A DNA stretch of 64,000 bases from UBA9659 sp965208605 (GCA_965208605.1 OZ242345.1:1302001-1366000); one strand, 5' to 3'; shown: positions 43,521 to 52,584, counted from the first letter of the stretch. The notes: generated from the letters alone by a model not told the origin. A program made the numbers and translations.

Positions 43521-45086
43521 TCAGGACCCATCGTTATTTTCTGGAGGGTTCGCTTCGGATTGATTGTATTCAAGCCGCACGGTAAGCACTAAATCGCTCA
43601 GTTCCACACGACTCAAATTCGTCAAAACAGTCTCATCTCCGCCGCTGAGTTTTTTCCCATCAACTATGGTGCTGTTGGTTGAGTTAAGGTCTTCAATCAA
43701 TAATAGCTTGCCGTCAACAAACAGACGAAATTGACGGCGCGAAACTTGCGGATGATTGAGGATGAAATCACTGCCACCCGGGTTGCGTCCAACCACTGCA
43801 CCTGGGGCGGTTGCGATGGAGGGTCCGGGAATACGCAGGGCAAAGTTTTGCCCGTTTGAATCAGTGCCTTCAAAAAACACCGTCGGTGTTTGGCGAATAC
43901 GCGCTTCATCCTTTTCTCGAGCGGTCAGGCTTGCTTGTACTGTCTCGGCACGAGATGCGGTGGCTTCCTTTTCACGACGTTCTCGAGTCACTGTGCGTTG
44001 CTTCAACAGCCACACCAGAAGCAAGAGAAATAACAATACTGCCCCGCCGAGGATAGCCCACAGCATGTATTGTTCCTCACGTTCTCGTGTTGCATCTTGA
44101 GCTTCTGCAAGTGCTTCTTTTGCTTTTTTCTCTGCATCTTTGGCGGCAGCATGTGCTTCTTGCGCCGCAGCATGTGCTTCTTGCGCTGCAGTTGCCTGGT
44201 CACTCGCTTCCTGTGCTTCTTTCTTACGGGCTTCAATATCCGCTTTCAAGAGCTGGCGTTCTTCCTCGCTCGCTCCTTTTTCCGCTTCCGATTTTTGCTT
44301 GAGTGCATCCAGCTCGGCTTGCTTTTTCGCTGCTTCTTGTTCCAGTGCCTCTTTTGCTGCCGCCGCTACCTGCTTGGCTTCAGTAGCCAGGCGCACTTTT
44401 TCCGCTGCTTGTTGTGCATCCGAAAGACAAACATCTGTAACCCGAGTTATCTGCCATTCTTGAGTGTTGAACTTGTTTACTGCCCAGTCCACCGGTACAG
44501 CATACTGAGTACCTTTCGGAGTTTTGCTAAACCAACCAGGTTTAGGTTTGGGAACAATCACCCCCACTACCTCACCACAATTGTTGAACAAGGCCCCGCC
44601 CAGGTTCTTCTTGCCGACCAAAGCATTGTGCAAATAATAATTAGGGTACTGGTCAGATTCCGACTCTTCTATGCTTGCCAACGCACCGGTAACAATCCTG
44701 GTATCTGGTTCATTCTCCAGATTGATGCCATATACCTTGCGTTGGAGTTCGGCGGATTTAAGTGCGAATTTGTAGGGTGTGAAATTCTCTGTACTGCCGT
44801 CAAGTTGTAATAAGACCAGTTTACTCACCTTATCGTAAGCCACCTGATGGGCCCTATGGCTGGTGCCGTCATTAATGTTATTAAAGACAAACAGAGTTTC
44901 TGGCGGCGAATTCATGTAGGTGATGATATGCCCCGTCTCATCGGCAACAAAACCGACGCTGGTGTGCCCTATCAAGGGATCACCAGTGGTACCGATGAAG
45001 ACAGTCCCGGCAGTATCTGGCATGGCTGCCTCAGCCAGATTCCAGAAAGGCAAACTTATGACCAACAAAAATAGTGCTTTTTTCAT
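43521..45086 (-). CDS. Trypsin-fold pseudoprotease with coiled coil, TM helix and FHA domain
   Basis: 521 residues. Signal peptide (KKALFLLVISLPFWNLAEAA), then a trypsin-like fold aligned by eye to the next gene: LTNHHV is replaced by IITYMNS, STLDLAVLQ by SKLVLLQLDG, and GNSGGPLF by KKNLGGALFNNCG, so His, Asp and Ser are all lost. A long Ala/Glu-rich coiled coil (about 225-340, AAAKEALEQEAAKKQAELDA), a TM helix (LWAILGGAVLLFLLLLVWLL) and a C-terminal FHA domain (VVGRNPGGSDFILNHPQVSR, NSTNSTIVDGKKL) follow. It probably acts as a sensor or scaffold for the active protease encoded 3 nt downstream. Confidence 0.87.
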   Translation of the reverse strand: MKKALFLLVISLPFWNLAEAAMPDTAGTVFIGTTGDPLIGHTSVGFVADETGHIITYMNSPPETLFVFNNINDGTSHRAHQVAYDKVSKLVLLQLDGSTENFTPYKFALKSAELQRKVYGINLENEPDTRIVTGALASIEESESDQYPNYYLHNALVGKKNLGGALFNNCGEVVGVIVPKPKPGWFSKTPKGTQYAVPVDWAVNKFNTQEWQITRVTDVCLSDAQQAAEKVRLATEAKQVAAAAKEALEQEAAKKQAELDALKQKSEAEKGASEEERQLLKADIEARKKEAQEASDQATAAQEAHAAAQEAHAAAKDAEKKAKEALAEAQDATREREEQYMLWAILGGAVLLFLLLLVWLLKQRTVTRERREKEATASRAETVQASLTAREKDEARIRQTPTVFFEGTDSNGQNFALRIPGPSIATAPGAVVGRNPGGSDFILNHPQVSRRQFRLFVDGKLLLIEDLNSTNSTIVDGKKLSGGDETVLTNLSRVELSDLVLTVRLEYNQSEANPPENNDGS

Positions 45087-45143
45087 AACTGCATATCCCC
45101 AATAAGATTTAGTGTTGTCTACTCGCTAAACGTTTCCGTCTCT

Positions 45144-46004
45144 CTACCGCCGTCTCCCTACCAGAGTTATTGCTTCCATGTCCTCAGTGATTGGTATATC
45201 TCTCGGTACCTGGTGTTCGATATCAGGTGTCACAAGATTGGTGTCCTGGTGTCTATACACCACTACCGTGGCATTGTCTTGCCCTGGCACTTGCCGTGCT
45301 TCAATGTCATCCAATAGTGCGGTCACGATCTGCTCAGGGTTGTTATGTGTCTGGCAGAGATGACTAATTTCATCAACCATCAGGGTCTCTACACCATCAC
45401 TGGCAAGGATAATCTGAGCATTGACTGCCAGCGGGTAAGGCGATGTATTTTGATCAACTAATGCTAAGTCTTCGCCCATTACCGCGGAGAGCAACTGGTT
45501 AACGCGGTAATCTGCCGCTAAGTCTTCAGCAGACATACGCCCCAACTCAACCAGCTCTTGAAGTTGCGGACGCATGGAATGGTCGGCATTGAGGCGAGTG
45601 ATACCTTTGTTATCTAGTATCCACAGCGGGGAGTCACCCACACTCAGCCAGTGGAGTTCATTGCCTGATATCAGGCAAGCCAGGAACGTGCAACCCATAT
45701 TGGTGTATTGGCGATTAGTTTCTGTGTCCTTGGCAATCGCTAGATTGGCTGCATCCAGCGACTCCCTAAGTCGCTGTGTAATATCATTACTCTTGTCCGA
45801 GTCTGCAAAAGATTCCGCAAAAGTATCTACCGCCAGTGCACTGGCGCGGGCACCGCCAACATGCCCGCCCATGCCATCGGCAAGCAACAGCAATAATTCC
45901 TTTGACTGGCTGTTACGGAAGTCACATACCTTGAAAGCATCTTCCTGGTATTCGCGTCCGCCAGCAATTTGATTACCTGCAAACGAATCTGCTAACTGTT
46001 GCAT
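45144..46004 (-). CDS. PP2C-family protein phosphatase
   Basis: 286 residues from MQQLADSFAGNQIAGGREYQ. Metal-binding motifs are complete: REYQEDAF, LADGMGGHVGGARASAL, SVGDSPLWIL, LASDGVETLM and GQDNATVVVY. It would remove phosphate from Ser/Thr placed by the three kinases of the cluster. No TM segment or signal, so cytoplasmic. The start at 46004 is chosen because AGGAGG lies 8 nt upstream, inside the last codons of the FHA gene, which ends 1 nt before; a longer frame would begin at 46034. Confidence 0.93.
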   Translation of the reverse strand: MQQLADSFAGNQIAGGREYQEDAFKVCDFRNSQSKELLLLLADGMGGHVGGARASALAVDTFAESFADSDKSNDITQRLRESLDAANLAIAKDTETNRQYTNMGCTFLACLISGNELHWLSVGDSPLWILDNKGITRLNADHSMRPQLQELVELGRMSAEDLAADYRVNQLLSAVMGEDLALVDQNTSPYPLAVNAQIILASDGVETLMVDEISHLCQTHNNPEQIVTALLDDIEARQVPGQDNATVVVYRHQDTNLVTPDIEHQVPRDIPITEDMEAITLVGRRR

Positions 46005-46005
46005 A

Positions 46006-46668
46006 TTAATTGACCTCCTGGGTGTCCCAATCAAAGTGCTTACCGCTCAAGGGAACAAAGCGCAATGTGGTATTACCAATCATGATGTGGGTGTGTGGCG
46101 GTAGCTCCTGAGGTGAGAGCACGGGTTGATCATTCACATAGATGAGGTTGGTGCCACCACCGTGCTTGATGTAGAACTTTTTACCCCGCGGATCATAGGT
46201 GATGTTCGCGTGATCAGACCTGGAGATCATCTCGTCGCCGAAATCCAATGACAATCGCTCAGCTGAGTCTCGACCAATTGAATTCACACCATTACCGAGT
46301 GTTACCACATTACCTTGCCCCGGACCATCGATCACCACTAACCAACCCACAGGAGGATCATCCATAACAGAGGGTTGCCTTGGCGGCGGGGTGTCAGTAG
46401 CAGCCTGAGTCGATTTTGCCGGCGTCTTGCGACCTGGACGGTAAATCCGGGTATGTGCTTCGCCCACCTTGTTGGCACCCGTCTGCTGCTCGCCCCGGCG
46501 AACCAGCCTTGTCTTGGCCTCGTAGGGACTGGCATTATCGGTAACAGGTGCTGTCTTTTCTTCATTTTGCCGATATTTTTCGGTGCGGCGGTCGCCGTCT
46601 TTCACTCCATTCTCCTGCCGCGTCGGCTGTTCAATGATATTGCCATCGGAATCACGTTTAATTGGCAT
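46006..46668 (-). CDS. FHA-domain protein with disordered, Thr-rich N-terminus
   Basis: 220 residues. The first 105 are charged and Pro/Thr-rich with repeated Thr-Arg motifs (KTRLVRRGEQ; HTRIYRPGRK), plausible phosphorylation sites. The FHA domain (about 108-210) shows VVIDGPGQGNVVTLGNGVNS, IGRDSAERLSLDFGDEMISR, SDHANITYD and an atypical GGGTNLIYVND in place of N-STNGT. The N-terminal IKRDSDGNIIEQ resembles the C-terminal LRRDPVTGEIIEK of the other FHA protein in the cluster. AGGAGG precedes the ATG. Confidence 0.86.
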   Translation of the reverse strand: MPIKRDSDGNIIEQPTRQENGVKDGDRRTEKYRQNEEKTAPVTDNASPYEAKTRLVRRGEQQTGANKVGEAHTRIYRPGRKTPAKSTQAATDTPPPRQPSVMDDPPVGWLVVIDGPGQGNVVTLGNGVNSIGRDSAERLSLDFGDEMISRSDHANITYDPRGKKFYIKHGGGTNLIYVNDQPVLSPQELPPHTHIMIGNTTLRFVPLSGKHFDWDTQEVN

Positions 46669-46676
46669 ACTTCCTC

Positions 46677-47501
46677 CTATCTTTTTTCATAGAGACGATT
46701 AATTAGATTATCAAGACAATACTGCCCGACTTTGTTGAGCGCACCTTCTTCGTGACCCTGAATCAAATGCATCGCCAGCATCAGCACCGCCGATTGTAAC
46801 AAGGCAAGTAAAGTAGTGTAGAAAGCAACACCCAAATCTTTGGTTAGACTCTGCATGAGCTGGGGTCCCAATTGGCTAAGATCTGTACCTTGCCCTACCT
46901 CGGCAAAATTAGCACCAACACTTTTGAGGGCAAGGGCGATACCCACCACGGTGCCAATAAAACCCAAGGTAGGAATAAGCCATACCAGGTATCTGAGCAG
47001 GTTGTAGCGCAGATCAACCTCGTGCTGATAAAGCTCCAAAGTGGAATTAAACACTGAGTTTACCTGGGCAATTGAGCCAGAACTCTGGAATGCGAGAATG
47101 CTACGCGACACCATACGTTGCAACCAATAGGTGCCTTCCGGATCCGTCGGGCGAATAGTTTGATAGAGTGCGCCCACGTCTTGCTTGCGTAACACGGTTT
47201 GACTATCTTCGGGCAATAATTTCTTACCCAACTGACGATATTCCCCGTTACCCACAAAGTAACGCACAAACAATTCCCCTATACCTACAAAAGATACAAT
47301 CCACATTAGATTCTGGATAGTAAATGGATAGGAGAAAGAACTGGTGTTTCTGTCAAGAAGCAGGTCGCCCGGAAGGCTGTTTTCTGGGATTAGCAGTGAT
47401 AATACCGATATCCAGATGACTCCTGCCACAAGAGCACCTAAAAACGCAATGATTCGGGGAGCCACGATTTCTGCCTTATTGCGATTTTTCGATGATTTCA
47501 C
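46677..47501 (-). CDS. MotA/TolQ/ExbB-like proton-channel protein
   Basis: 274 residues with about four TM helices: IIAFLGALVAGVIWISVLSL, IQNLMWIVSFVGIGELFVRY, LVWLIPTLGFIGTVVGIALA and a last one around YTTLLALLQSAVLMLAMHLI. The LRYLVWLIPTLGFIGTVVGI and DLGVAFYTTLLALLQSAVL segments correspond to the conserved TolQ/ExbB/MotA pore region. Such proteins use the proton-motive force to drive a partner with a single-span Asp-bearing helix, here probably the protein at 41515-42309. GTG start inside the end of the first FHA gene (26-nt overlap). Confidence 0.87.
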   Translation of the reverse strand: MKSSKNRNKAEIVAPRIIAFLGALVAGVIWISVLSLLIPENSLPGDLLLDRNTSSFSYPFTIQNLMWIVSFVGIGELFVRYFVGNGEYRQLGKKLLPEDSQTVLRKQDVGALYQTIRPTDPEGTYWLQRMVSRSILAFQSSGSIAQVNSVFNSTLELYQHEVDLRYNLLRYLVWLIPTLGFIGTVVGIALALKSVGANFAEVGQGTDLSQLGPQLMQSLTKDLGVAFYTTLLALLQSAVLMLAMHLIQGHEEGALNKVGQYCLDNLINRLYEKR

Positions 47502-47895
47502 CAGTCACCGGATCGCGCCTGAGTCCTTTATTAGGATCAAGCCCGTCATCGGGAGCTGGGTTAGCAAAGCCAGATGCTACTGGCAGGTTGGAAGCTCCAA
47601 TATCAGCAACACCGCCTTTCCCCGGCAGGGTGCATAAAGGTCCCAGGCGGGAGACATCAATCTCATAGTCACCCAAACGAAGACGGTCGGTTGTTTTGAC
47701 AAAATGCTGACGAATCTGCTCCCAGCCGGAATCATTGTGCACAAAAGTACCTCCAGTGCTGTTGCGATCGGTAATGTAGTAGCGTCCATCTGGCATAGGA
47801 ACCACTTCGGCATGCTGGCGGGACACACTAGTGTCGTCCAGCACCAGGTCACAATTCTGATGCCGTCCAATGATAAATGTTTTCACCTGGGACAT
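47476..47895 (-). CDS. FHA-domain protein, first gene of the kinase/phosphatase cluster
   Basis: 139 residues. A compact FHA domain fills the first 90: KTFIIGRHQNCDLVLDDTSV, SRQHAEVV, ITDRNSTGGTFVHND. The C-terminal 45 residues are flexible and end LRRDPVTGEIIEKSQ. The AGGTAGGTG stretch before the ATG at 47895 is a good ribosome site. It appears to open the ten-gene unit; the stop lies inside the channel gene, so the two are coupled. Confidence 0.9.
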   Translation of the reverse strand: MSQVKTFIIGRHQNCDLVLDDTSVSRQHAEVVPMPDGRYYITDRNSTGGTFVHNDSGWEQIRQHFVKTTDRLRLGDYEIDVSRLGPLCTLPGKGGVADIGASNLPVASGFANPAPDDGLDPNKGLRRDPVTGEIIEKSQ

Positions 47896-47994
47896 ATTGC
47901 ACCTACCTTTTGCCAGAATTGTACACCCTCAGTAATTCAATGGTATATCTGGCGTATTTCTTTTGAGCCCGATGCGATTGAGGCATCTCTCGCC

Positions 47995-48215
47995 TTCAGC
48001 CTGTCATCAGCCCGTCATTCTTGTATGTGTTCACTGATTCACTTCCCTTTGTTGTTGATGTGTAAATACCCAAGGCGGTTGCCTTTGTTCCTCTGGATTC
48101 CGCCTGCGACAAGAGGACAAGCTCGAGAATGACGGCGCGGGGCGCCGTAGGCCGCCAGAGGGCGCAGGGACGCCCCGCCGTCAGGATCAAAGAAGGCGAG
48201 AATGACGGGGTGCGG
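47995..48215. repeat. dRS3-like repeat cluster between lysC and the FHA/kinase cluster
   Basis: Contains GCCCGTCATTCTTGTATGTG, the inner GTAAATACCCAAGGCGGTTG segment, GTTCCTCTGGATTCCGCCTG, AAGCTCGAGAATGACGGCGC, GGGCGCCGTAGGCCGCCAG and GGCGAGAATGACGGGG. It lies after the end of lysC, leaving about 100 bp (47,896-47,994) for the promoter of the cluster. Confidence 0.85.
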
Positions 48216-48221
48216 TTACTA

Positions 48222-49481
48222 TCAATCGTTATCAGTCGTTATCGGTTCGGATTCCATTGGTTGCTCTGCCAGATCAAATGCAGAATGTAGTGCTCTTGCT
48301 GCCAATTCCAGATACTTCTCGTCAATCACTACGGAAATTTTAATCTCGGACGTTGATATCATCTGGATATTGATTGACTCATCAGCCAAAACTCGAAACA
48401 TTTTGCTAGCGACCCCCGCATGAGAGCGCATCCCCACGCCAACCATGGATAACTTAGCAATTTTCTTGTTCCCTTTGATTTCTTGGGCACCAATCTTTTG
48501 TCCAATATCTTCCAGAATCTGCAGCGCCTGCTCATAATCTTCGCGCAACACGGTAAAAGTAAAATCAGTGCTCATATCCTCAGCGACATTCTGCACTATC
48601 ATGTCCACCATGATATTAGCTTCACTGATGGGTCCCAAAATAGCCGAGGCAATACCGGGGACATCCTTGACTCCGACTATGGTTAGCTTCGCTTCATCCC
48701 GGGCAAAGGCAATGCCTGCAATAAGTGGTCGTTCCATGGATTCTTCCTCATTAGTAATCAACGTTCCCGGACCATCCTGAAAACTTGATAGCACCCTAAT
48801 CGGTACTTGGTATTTGCTGGCAAATTCTACCGCGCGAGTATGTAGCACTCTAGAGCCTAGACTTGCCAGTTCTAGCATTTCTTCAAACGTAATCACATCT
48901 AACCGACTGGCACCCTCTACCACATTCGGGTCAGTCGTGAACACCCCTTCAACATCTGTGTATATCTGACATTCATCAACTTCCAATATCGCCGCCAAGG
49001 CAACGGCAGTAGTATCAGACCCACCCCGGCCCAGGGTGGTGATATTGCCTTCCGAGTCCTTGCCTTGAAAGCCTGCCACCACCGGAATAACCCCTTGCTC
49101 AATCTGCGCTTTTAACCTGGCCGCATCTATATTGAGTATGCGGGCGCGAGTGTGCACCGCATCAGTTTGAATACTGGCTTGGAGGCCAGTGAATGACTTT
49201 GCCTTGCAGCCCAGCTTCATCAACATCATAGACAGCAAGGCGATGGTGACCTGTTCACCGCTGGCTAAGAGGACGTCCATTTCCCGCTGAGTCTGGTCCC
49301 CGCGATAATCAATTTCTTCATAGAGCCCAACGAGCCTGTCGGTATCATCACCCATAGCGGAGACGACAACGACAACATCATGTCCTGCTTCACGGCTTGC
49401 CTTGATGCGCCGGGCTACATTCTCAATGTGAGCAACGGAGGCTACGGAGGTACCGCCAAATTTCTGCACTATCAGAGACAC
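48222..49481 (-). CDS. lysC: Aspartate kinase
   Basis: Phosphorylates aspartate, the first step to lysine, threonine, methionine and diaminopimelate. 419 residues: LIVQKFGGTSVASVAHIENV, VVVVSAMGDDTDRL, LLASGEQVTIALLSMML, TLGRGGSDTTAVALAA and two C-terminal ACT domains (LTIVGVKDVPGIASAILGPI; KLSMVGVGMRSHAGVASKMF). Alpha-type enzyme, usually feedback-inhibited by Lys and Thr. It follows alaS as in many Gammaproteobacteria; csrA, its usual downstream neighbour, is not present. Confidence 0.96.
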   Translation of the reverse strand: MSLIVQKFGGTSVASVAHIENVARRIKASREAGHDVVVVVSAMGDDTDRLVGLYEEIDYRGDQTQREMDVLLASGEQVTIALLSMMLMKLGCKAKSFTGLQASIQTDAVHTRARILNIDAARLKAQIEQGVIPVVAGFQGKDSEGNITTLGRGGSDTTAVALAAILEVDECQIYTDVEGVFTTDPNVVEGASRLDVITFEEMLELASLGSRVLHTRAVEFASKYQVPIRVLSSFQDGPGTLITNEEESMERPLIAGIAFARDEAKLTIVGVKDVPGIASAILGPISEANIMVDMIVQNVAEDMSTDFTFTVLREDYEQALQILEDIGQKIGAQEIKGNKKIAKLSMVGVGMRSHAGVASKMFRVLADESINIQMISTSEIKISVVIDEKYLELAARALHSAFDLAEQPMESEPITTDND

Positions 49482-49504
49482 CTTATTTCTCCAGGATTCG
49501 GAAG

Positions 49505-49547
49505 CTGTATGTTGAATAGGTATGTTGTTGAATAGGTATGTTAATGG
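49505..49547. repeat. Duplicated 16-bp unit between alaS and lysC
   Basis: TGTTGAATAGGTATGT occurs twice in tandem immediately upstream of lysC. It is the same class of short array seen before other genes. Confidence 0.8.
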
Positions 49548-49555
49548 CAGGGGGA

Positions 49556-52201
49556 CTATAAAAAATTTCTGATATAGGCTTCAACACTGGCCAGGGCTTC
49601 GGGCAGCGCGGCAGGATTGGAACCGCCGGCTCTCGCCATATCGCTTCGCCCTCCTCCCTTACCACCGACTTGAACGGCAACATGGTTGACTAATTCACCC
49701 GCATTAAACTTCTCAGTCAAATCTTTGGTCACTCCCGCAATCAGCCCAACCTTGCCATCATTGACCGCGCCCAATACCACCACACCCGTACCAATTTTGT
49801 TTTTCAACCTATCCAACACTTCCGGCAAGGACTTGGCATCAACACCATCAAGTTGTTTCACCACTAGCTTCATCTCACCGATATCAAGGATGCCTTCATC
49901 AACATCCTTGCCAGTGCCATCCACCAACTTTGCGGTGAGCCTGGCCATTTCTTTTTCCAGTTTTTTATTTCGGTCAATGAGTGTCTTCACCCGGCCAACA
50001 ACATCAGTTCTGGCACCCTTCACAAGAGATGCCGTCTCCGTCATAGAATCTTCCAAGGATTCAATATACTCAATGGCTGTTGCGCCAGTCACTGCTTCTA
50101 TACGGCGCACGCCAGAGGCAATGCCCTGTTCGGAAAGGATCTTAAACACACCAATATCTCCAGTCCGACTCGCATGGGTGCCCCCGCAAAGTTCCATTGA
50201 GAAGCCAGTACCCATACTCAGGACCCGAACATCTTGCGAATATTTTTCCCCAAAGAGTGCCAGAGCACCTTTTTTGCGCGCATCGATCAGCGGCATAACT
50301 GCGGTTTCAATCGGGGTATTCAAACGCACCTGCTCATTGACAAGCCGTTCAATGGCGCGCAACTCTTCTGGGGTAATAGCCTCAAAGTGCGAGAAATCAA
50401 AACGCAACCGCTTTGAATCAACCAGCGAACCACGTTGATTAACATGCTCCCCAAGAAGCATACGCAGGGCAGCATGCAACAAATGAGTAGCAGAATGATT
50501 AAGTCGGGTAGTGTCTCTTGTTTCCTGGTCAACTCTTGCCGAGACTTTGGCACCAATTTTGAGCTGACCCTGGACGACCTTGACCTGATGCAACCAGGTG
50601 TCGCCACTCTTGATGGTATCGGTTACTTCAAGCCGCGCCGCGTCACTGATAAGCCAACCCCGATCACCAACCTGCCCGCCCGACTCAGCATAAAAGGGCG
50701 TCCGGTCAAGCACTATGAGCACCCGCTCGTCCCTTGCCGCTTCCTGAACCTGGGCTTCATCCTTGATGATCGCCAGGACTTCAGACGCGGTTTCCAGAGT
50801 TTCATATCCCATAAACGCCGTCACTGCACCCGAGGTGGTGAGCTCCCCCACCTCAGTGGCAGTGAATTGACTAGTCGCGCGCGCTCTTGCCTTCTGTTGT
50901 GCCATTTCCCGATCAAAAGCATCCATATCAATGGATAGACCACGTTCGCGGGCGATATCTGCTGTCAAATCCGTGGGGAAGCCGTAGGTGTCGTAGAGTT
51001 TGAAGACAACTTCACCGGGTATCTCGGGGGGTGTCGCTAGAGCCACTGCTCCCGGTGCAACCAGTGTTTTGATTGCCTCATCAAGTAACTTCATTCCCTG
51101 GTCCAGGGTCAATTGGAATTGTTCCTCTTCCTTGAGTAATAGCTTCTCAATATGACTCTTGGATTGTTGCAAGAATGGATAGGCATCCCCCATCACACTA
51201 ATGACGGTTTCTACGAGGCGGTGAAAAAACGGCTCTTGTGATGGCAACAGCGCTTGTGATTGCAGTTGGTGCCCATGCCGTAAGGCTCGCCGGATGATCC
51301 GCCGCACCGCATAGCCGCGTCCTTCATTAGACGGTACAACACCATCGGATATAAGGAAGGTCACCGCTCTGATGTGATCTGCAATGACCCTCAAAGACGG
51401 GTTGGACAAATCAGAAACTCCCAGCAGTTTTGCTACTTTTTTTATCAATGGCTGGAAGAGATCCGTGTCGTAGTTATCGTGCACCTGCTGCATGACCGCG
51501 GCGATTCGCTCCAGGCCCATGCCGGTGTCCACGCAGGGTTTTTGGAGCTTAGTCAAGGTGCCATCAGCCGACCGGTCATATTGGGTGAATACCAGATTCC
51601 ATATTTCAACATATCGGTCTAACTCTCCCTCGGGAGTACCCGGAGGCCCACCCGGTATCTCCGGACCATGGTCATAAAATATTTCCGAACAGGGACCGCA
51701 AGGTCCTGTCTCGCCCATAGCCCAGAAGTTTTGATCATCACCCAGACGGGAAAATCTACTCGCGTCAACGCCAACATCTTCTAACCAGATCCGTTCCGCC
51801 TCAGCATCGTTTTCATGCACTGTGACCCAAAGTCTTTCTGGCGGTACATCGATAACTTCCGTCAAGAACTCCCAGGCAAGCTGGATGGTTTCTTTTTTAA
51901 AGTAATCACCGAAACTAAAGTTACCTAGCATTTCAAAAAATGTGTGGTGCCGTGTCGTGTAGCCTACATTATCCAGGTCATTGTGTTTGCCACCCGCCCT
52001 AACGCATCGCTGACAGCTTGCCGCACGGGTGTAACCGGGAGCTTCTCGAAATGCCAAAGCATTTTTGAACTGCACCATCCCCGAATTGGTGAACAAGAGG
52101 GTGGAGTCCTGTTCAGGCACCAGCGAGGAGGAATCCACCAGGGTATGCCCCCTGCTGGCAAAGAAATCCAAAAATATCTTACGCAGCTCCCGACTGAGCA
52201 T
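49556..52201 (-). CDS. alaS: Alanyl-tRNA synthetase
   Basis: Charges tRNA-Ala and edits mischarged Ser/Gly. 881 residues from MLSRELRKIFLDFFASRGHT, preceded by AGGGA; an upstream ATG (52237) adds 12 residues not found in the family. Visible are the class II core (LLFTNSGMVQFKNA), NWIG-like GRGYAVRRIIRRALRHG, the editing zinc motifs HSATHLLHAALRMLLG and CGGTHASRTGDIG, and the C-terminal glycine-rich QVGGKGGGRSDMARAGG. Standard length and standard recA-recX-alaS-lysC context. Confidence 0.96.
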   Translation of the reverse strand: MLSRELRKIFLDFFASRGHTLVDSSSLVPEQDSTLLFTNSGMVQFKNALAFREAPGYTRAASCQRCVRAGGKHNDLDNVGYTTRHHTFFEMLGNFSFGDYFKKETIQLAWEFLTEVIDVPPERLWVTVHENDAEAERIWLEDVGVDASRFSRLGDDQNFWAMGETGPCGPCSEIFYDHGPEIPGGPPGTPEGELDRYVEIWNLVFTQYDRSADGTLTKLQKPCVDTGMGLERIAAVMQQVHDNYDTDLFQPLIKKVAKLLGVSDLSNPSLRVIADHIRAVTFLISDGVVPSNEGRGYAVRRIIRRALRHGHQLQSQALLPSQEPFFHRLVETVISVMGDAYPFLQQSKSHIEKLLLKEEEQFQLTLDQGMKLLDEAIKTLVAPGAVALATPPEIPGEVVFKLYDTYGFPTDLTADIARERGLSIDMDAFDREMAQQKARARATSQFTATEVGELTTSGAVTAFMGYETLETASEVLAIIKDEAQVQEAARDERVLIVLDRTPFYAESGGQVGDRGWLISDAARLEVTDTIKSGDTWLHQVKVVQGQLKIGAKVSARVDQETRDTTRLNHSATHLLHAALRMLLGEHVNQRGSLVDSKRLRFDFSHFEAITPEELRAIERLVNEQVRLNTPIETAVMPLIDARKKGALALFGEKYSQDVRVLSMGTGFSMELCGGTHASRTGDIGVFKILSEQGIASGVRRIEAVTGATAIEYIESLEDSMTETASLVKGARTDVVGRVKTLIDRNKKLEKEMARLTAKLVDGTGKDVDEGILDIGEMKLVVKQLDGVDAKSLPEVLDRLKNKIGTGVVVLGAVNDGKVGLIAGVTKDLTEKFNAGELVNHVAVQVGGKGGGRSDMARAGGSNPAALPEALASVEAYIRNFL

Positions 52202-52584
52202 GACAATAGTCCCTAAAAAACAAGCCCTTAAAAACAAGGTATTAAGAAAGACACCTTAAAACAAGCCCTTAAAAACAAAGCCGAATACCATACAGAAAAA
52301 CATCCCTTAGCTAAACCTCCTTGGCAGTGTTACCGATTGTTATCTGCGGTGAATAGCGGGGACGGCGGCGGGTAATAACCTACTGGACGGACGGACGCAT
52401 ATCAACCCGAGCATGACGGCGCGGAAGCGTCAGGGAGCGAGGATGACGGCAAAAAAAATACAGACTGGATTCCCGAGCAAGCTCGAGAATGACGGCGCGG
52501 GGCGCCGTAAGCCGCTGGTTAAATGACTGGATTCCCGCCTACCGGCGAGAATGACGGCGCGGAGCGGCCGCCATAAGTCGCCAG
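52202..52584. repeat. Gap between alaS and recX: short duplication plus dRS3-like cluster
   Basis: The first 80 bp hold two copies of ACAAGCCCTTAAAAACAA 43 bp apart (about 52,220 and 52,263). From about 52,360 the region is repeat cluster: GAGCATGACGGCGCGGAAGC, GGATTCCCGAGCAAGCTCGA, GAATGACGGCGCGGGGCGCC, ATTCCCGCCTACCGGCGAGA and ATGACGGCGCGGAGCGGCC. No gene is visible. Confidence 0.82.
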
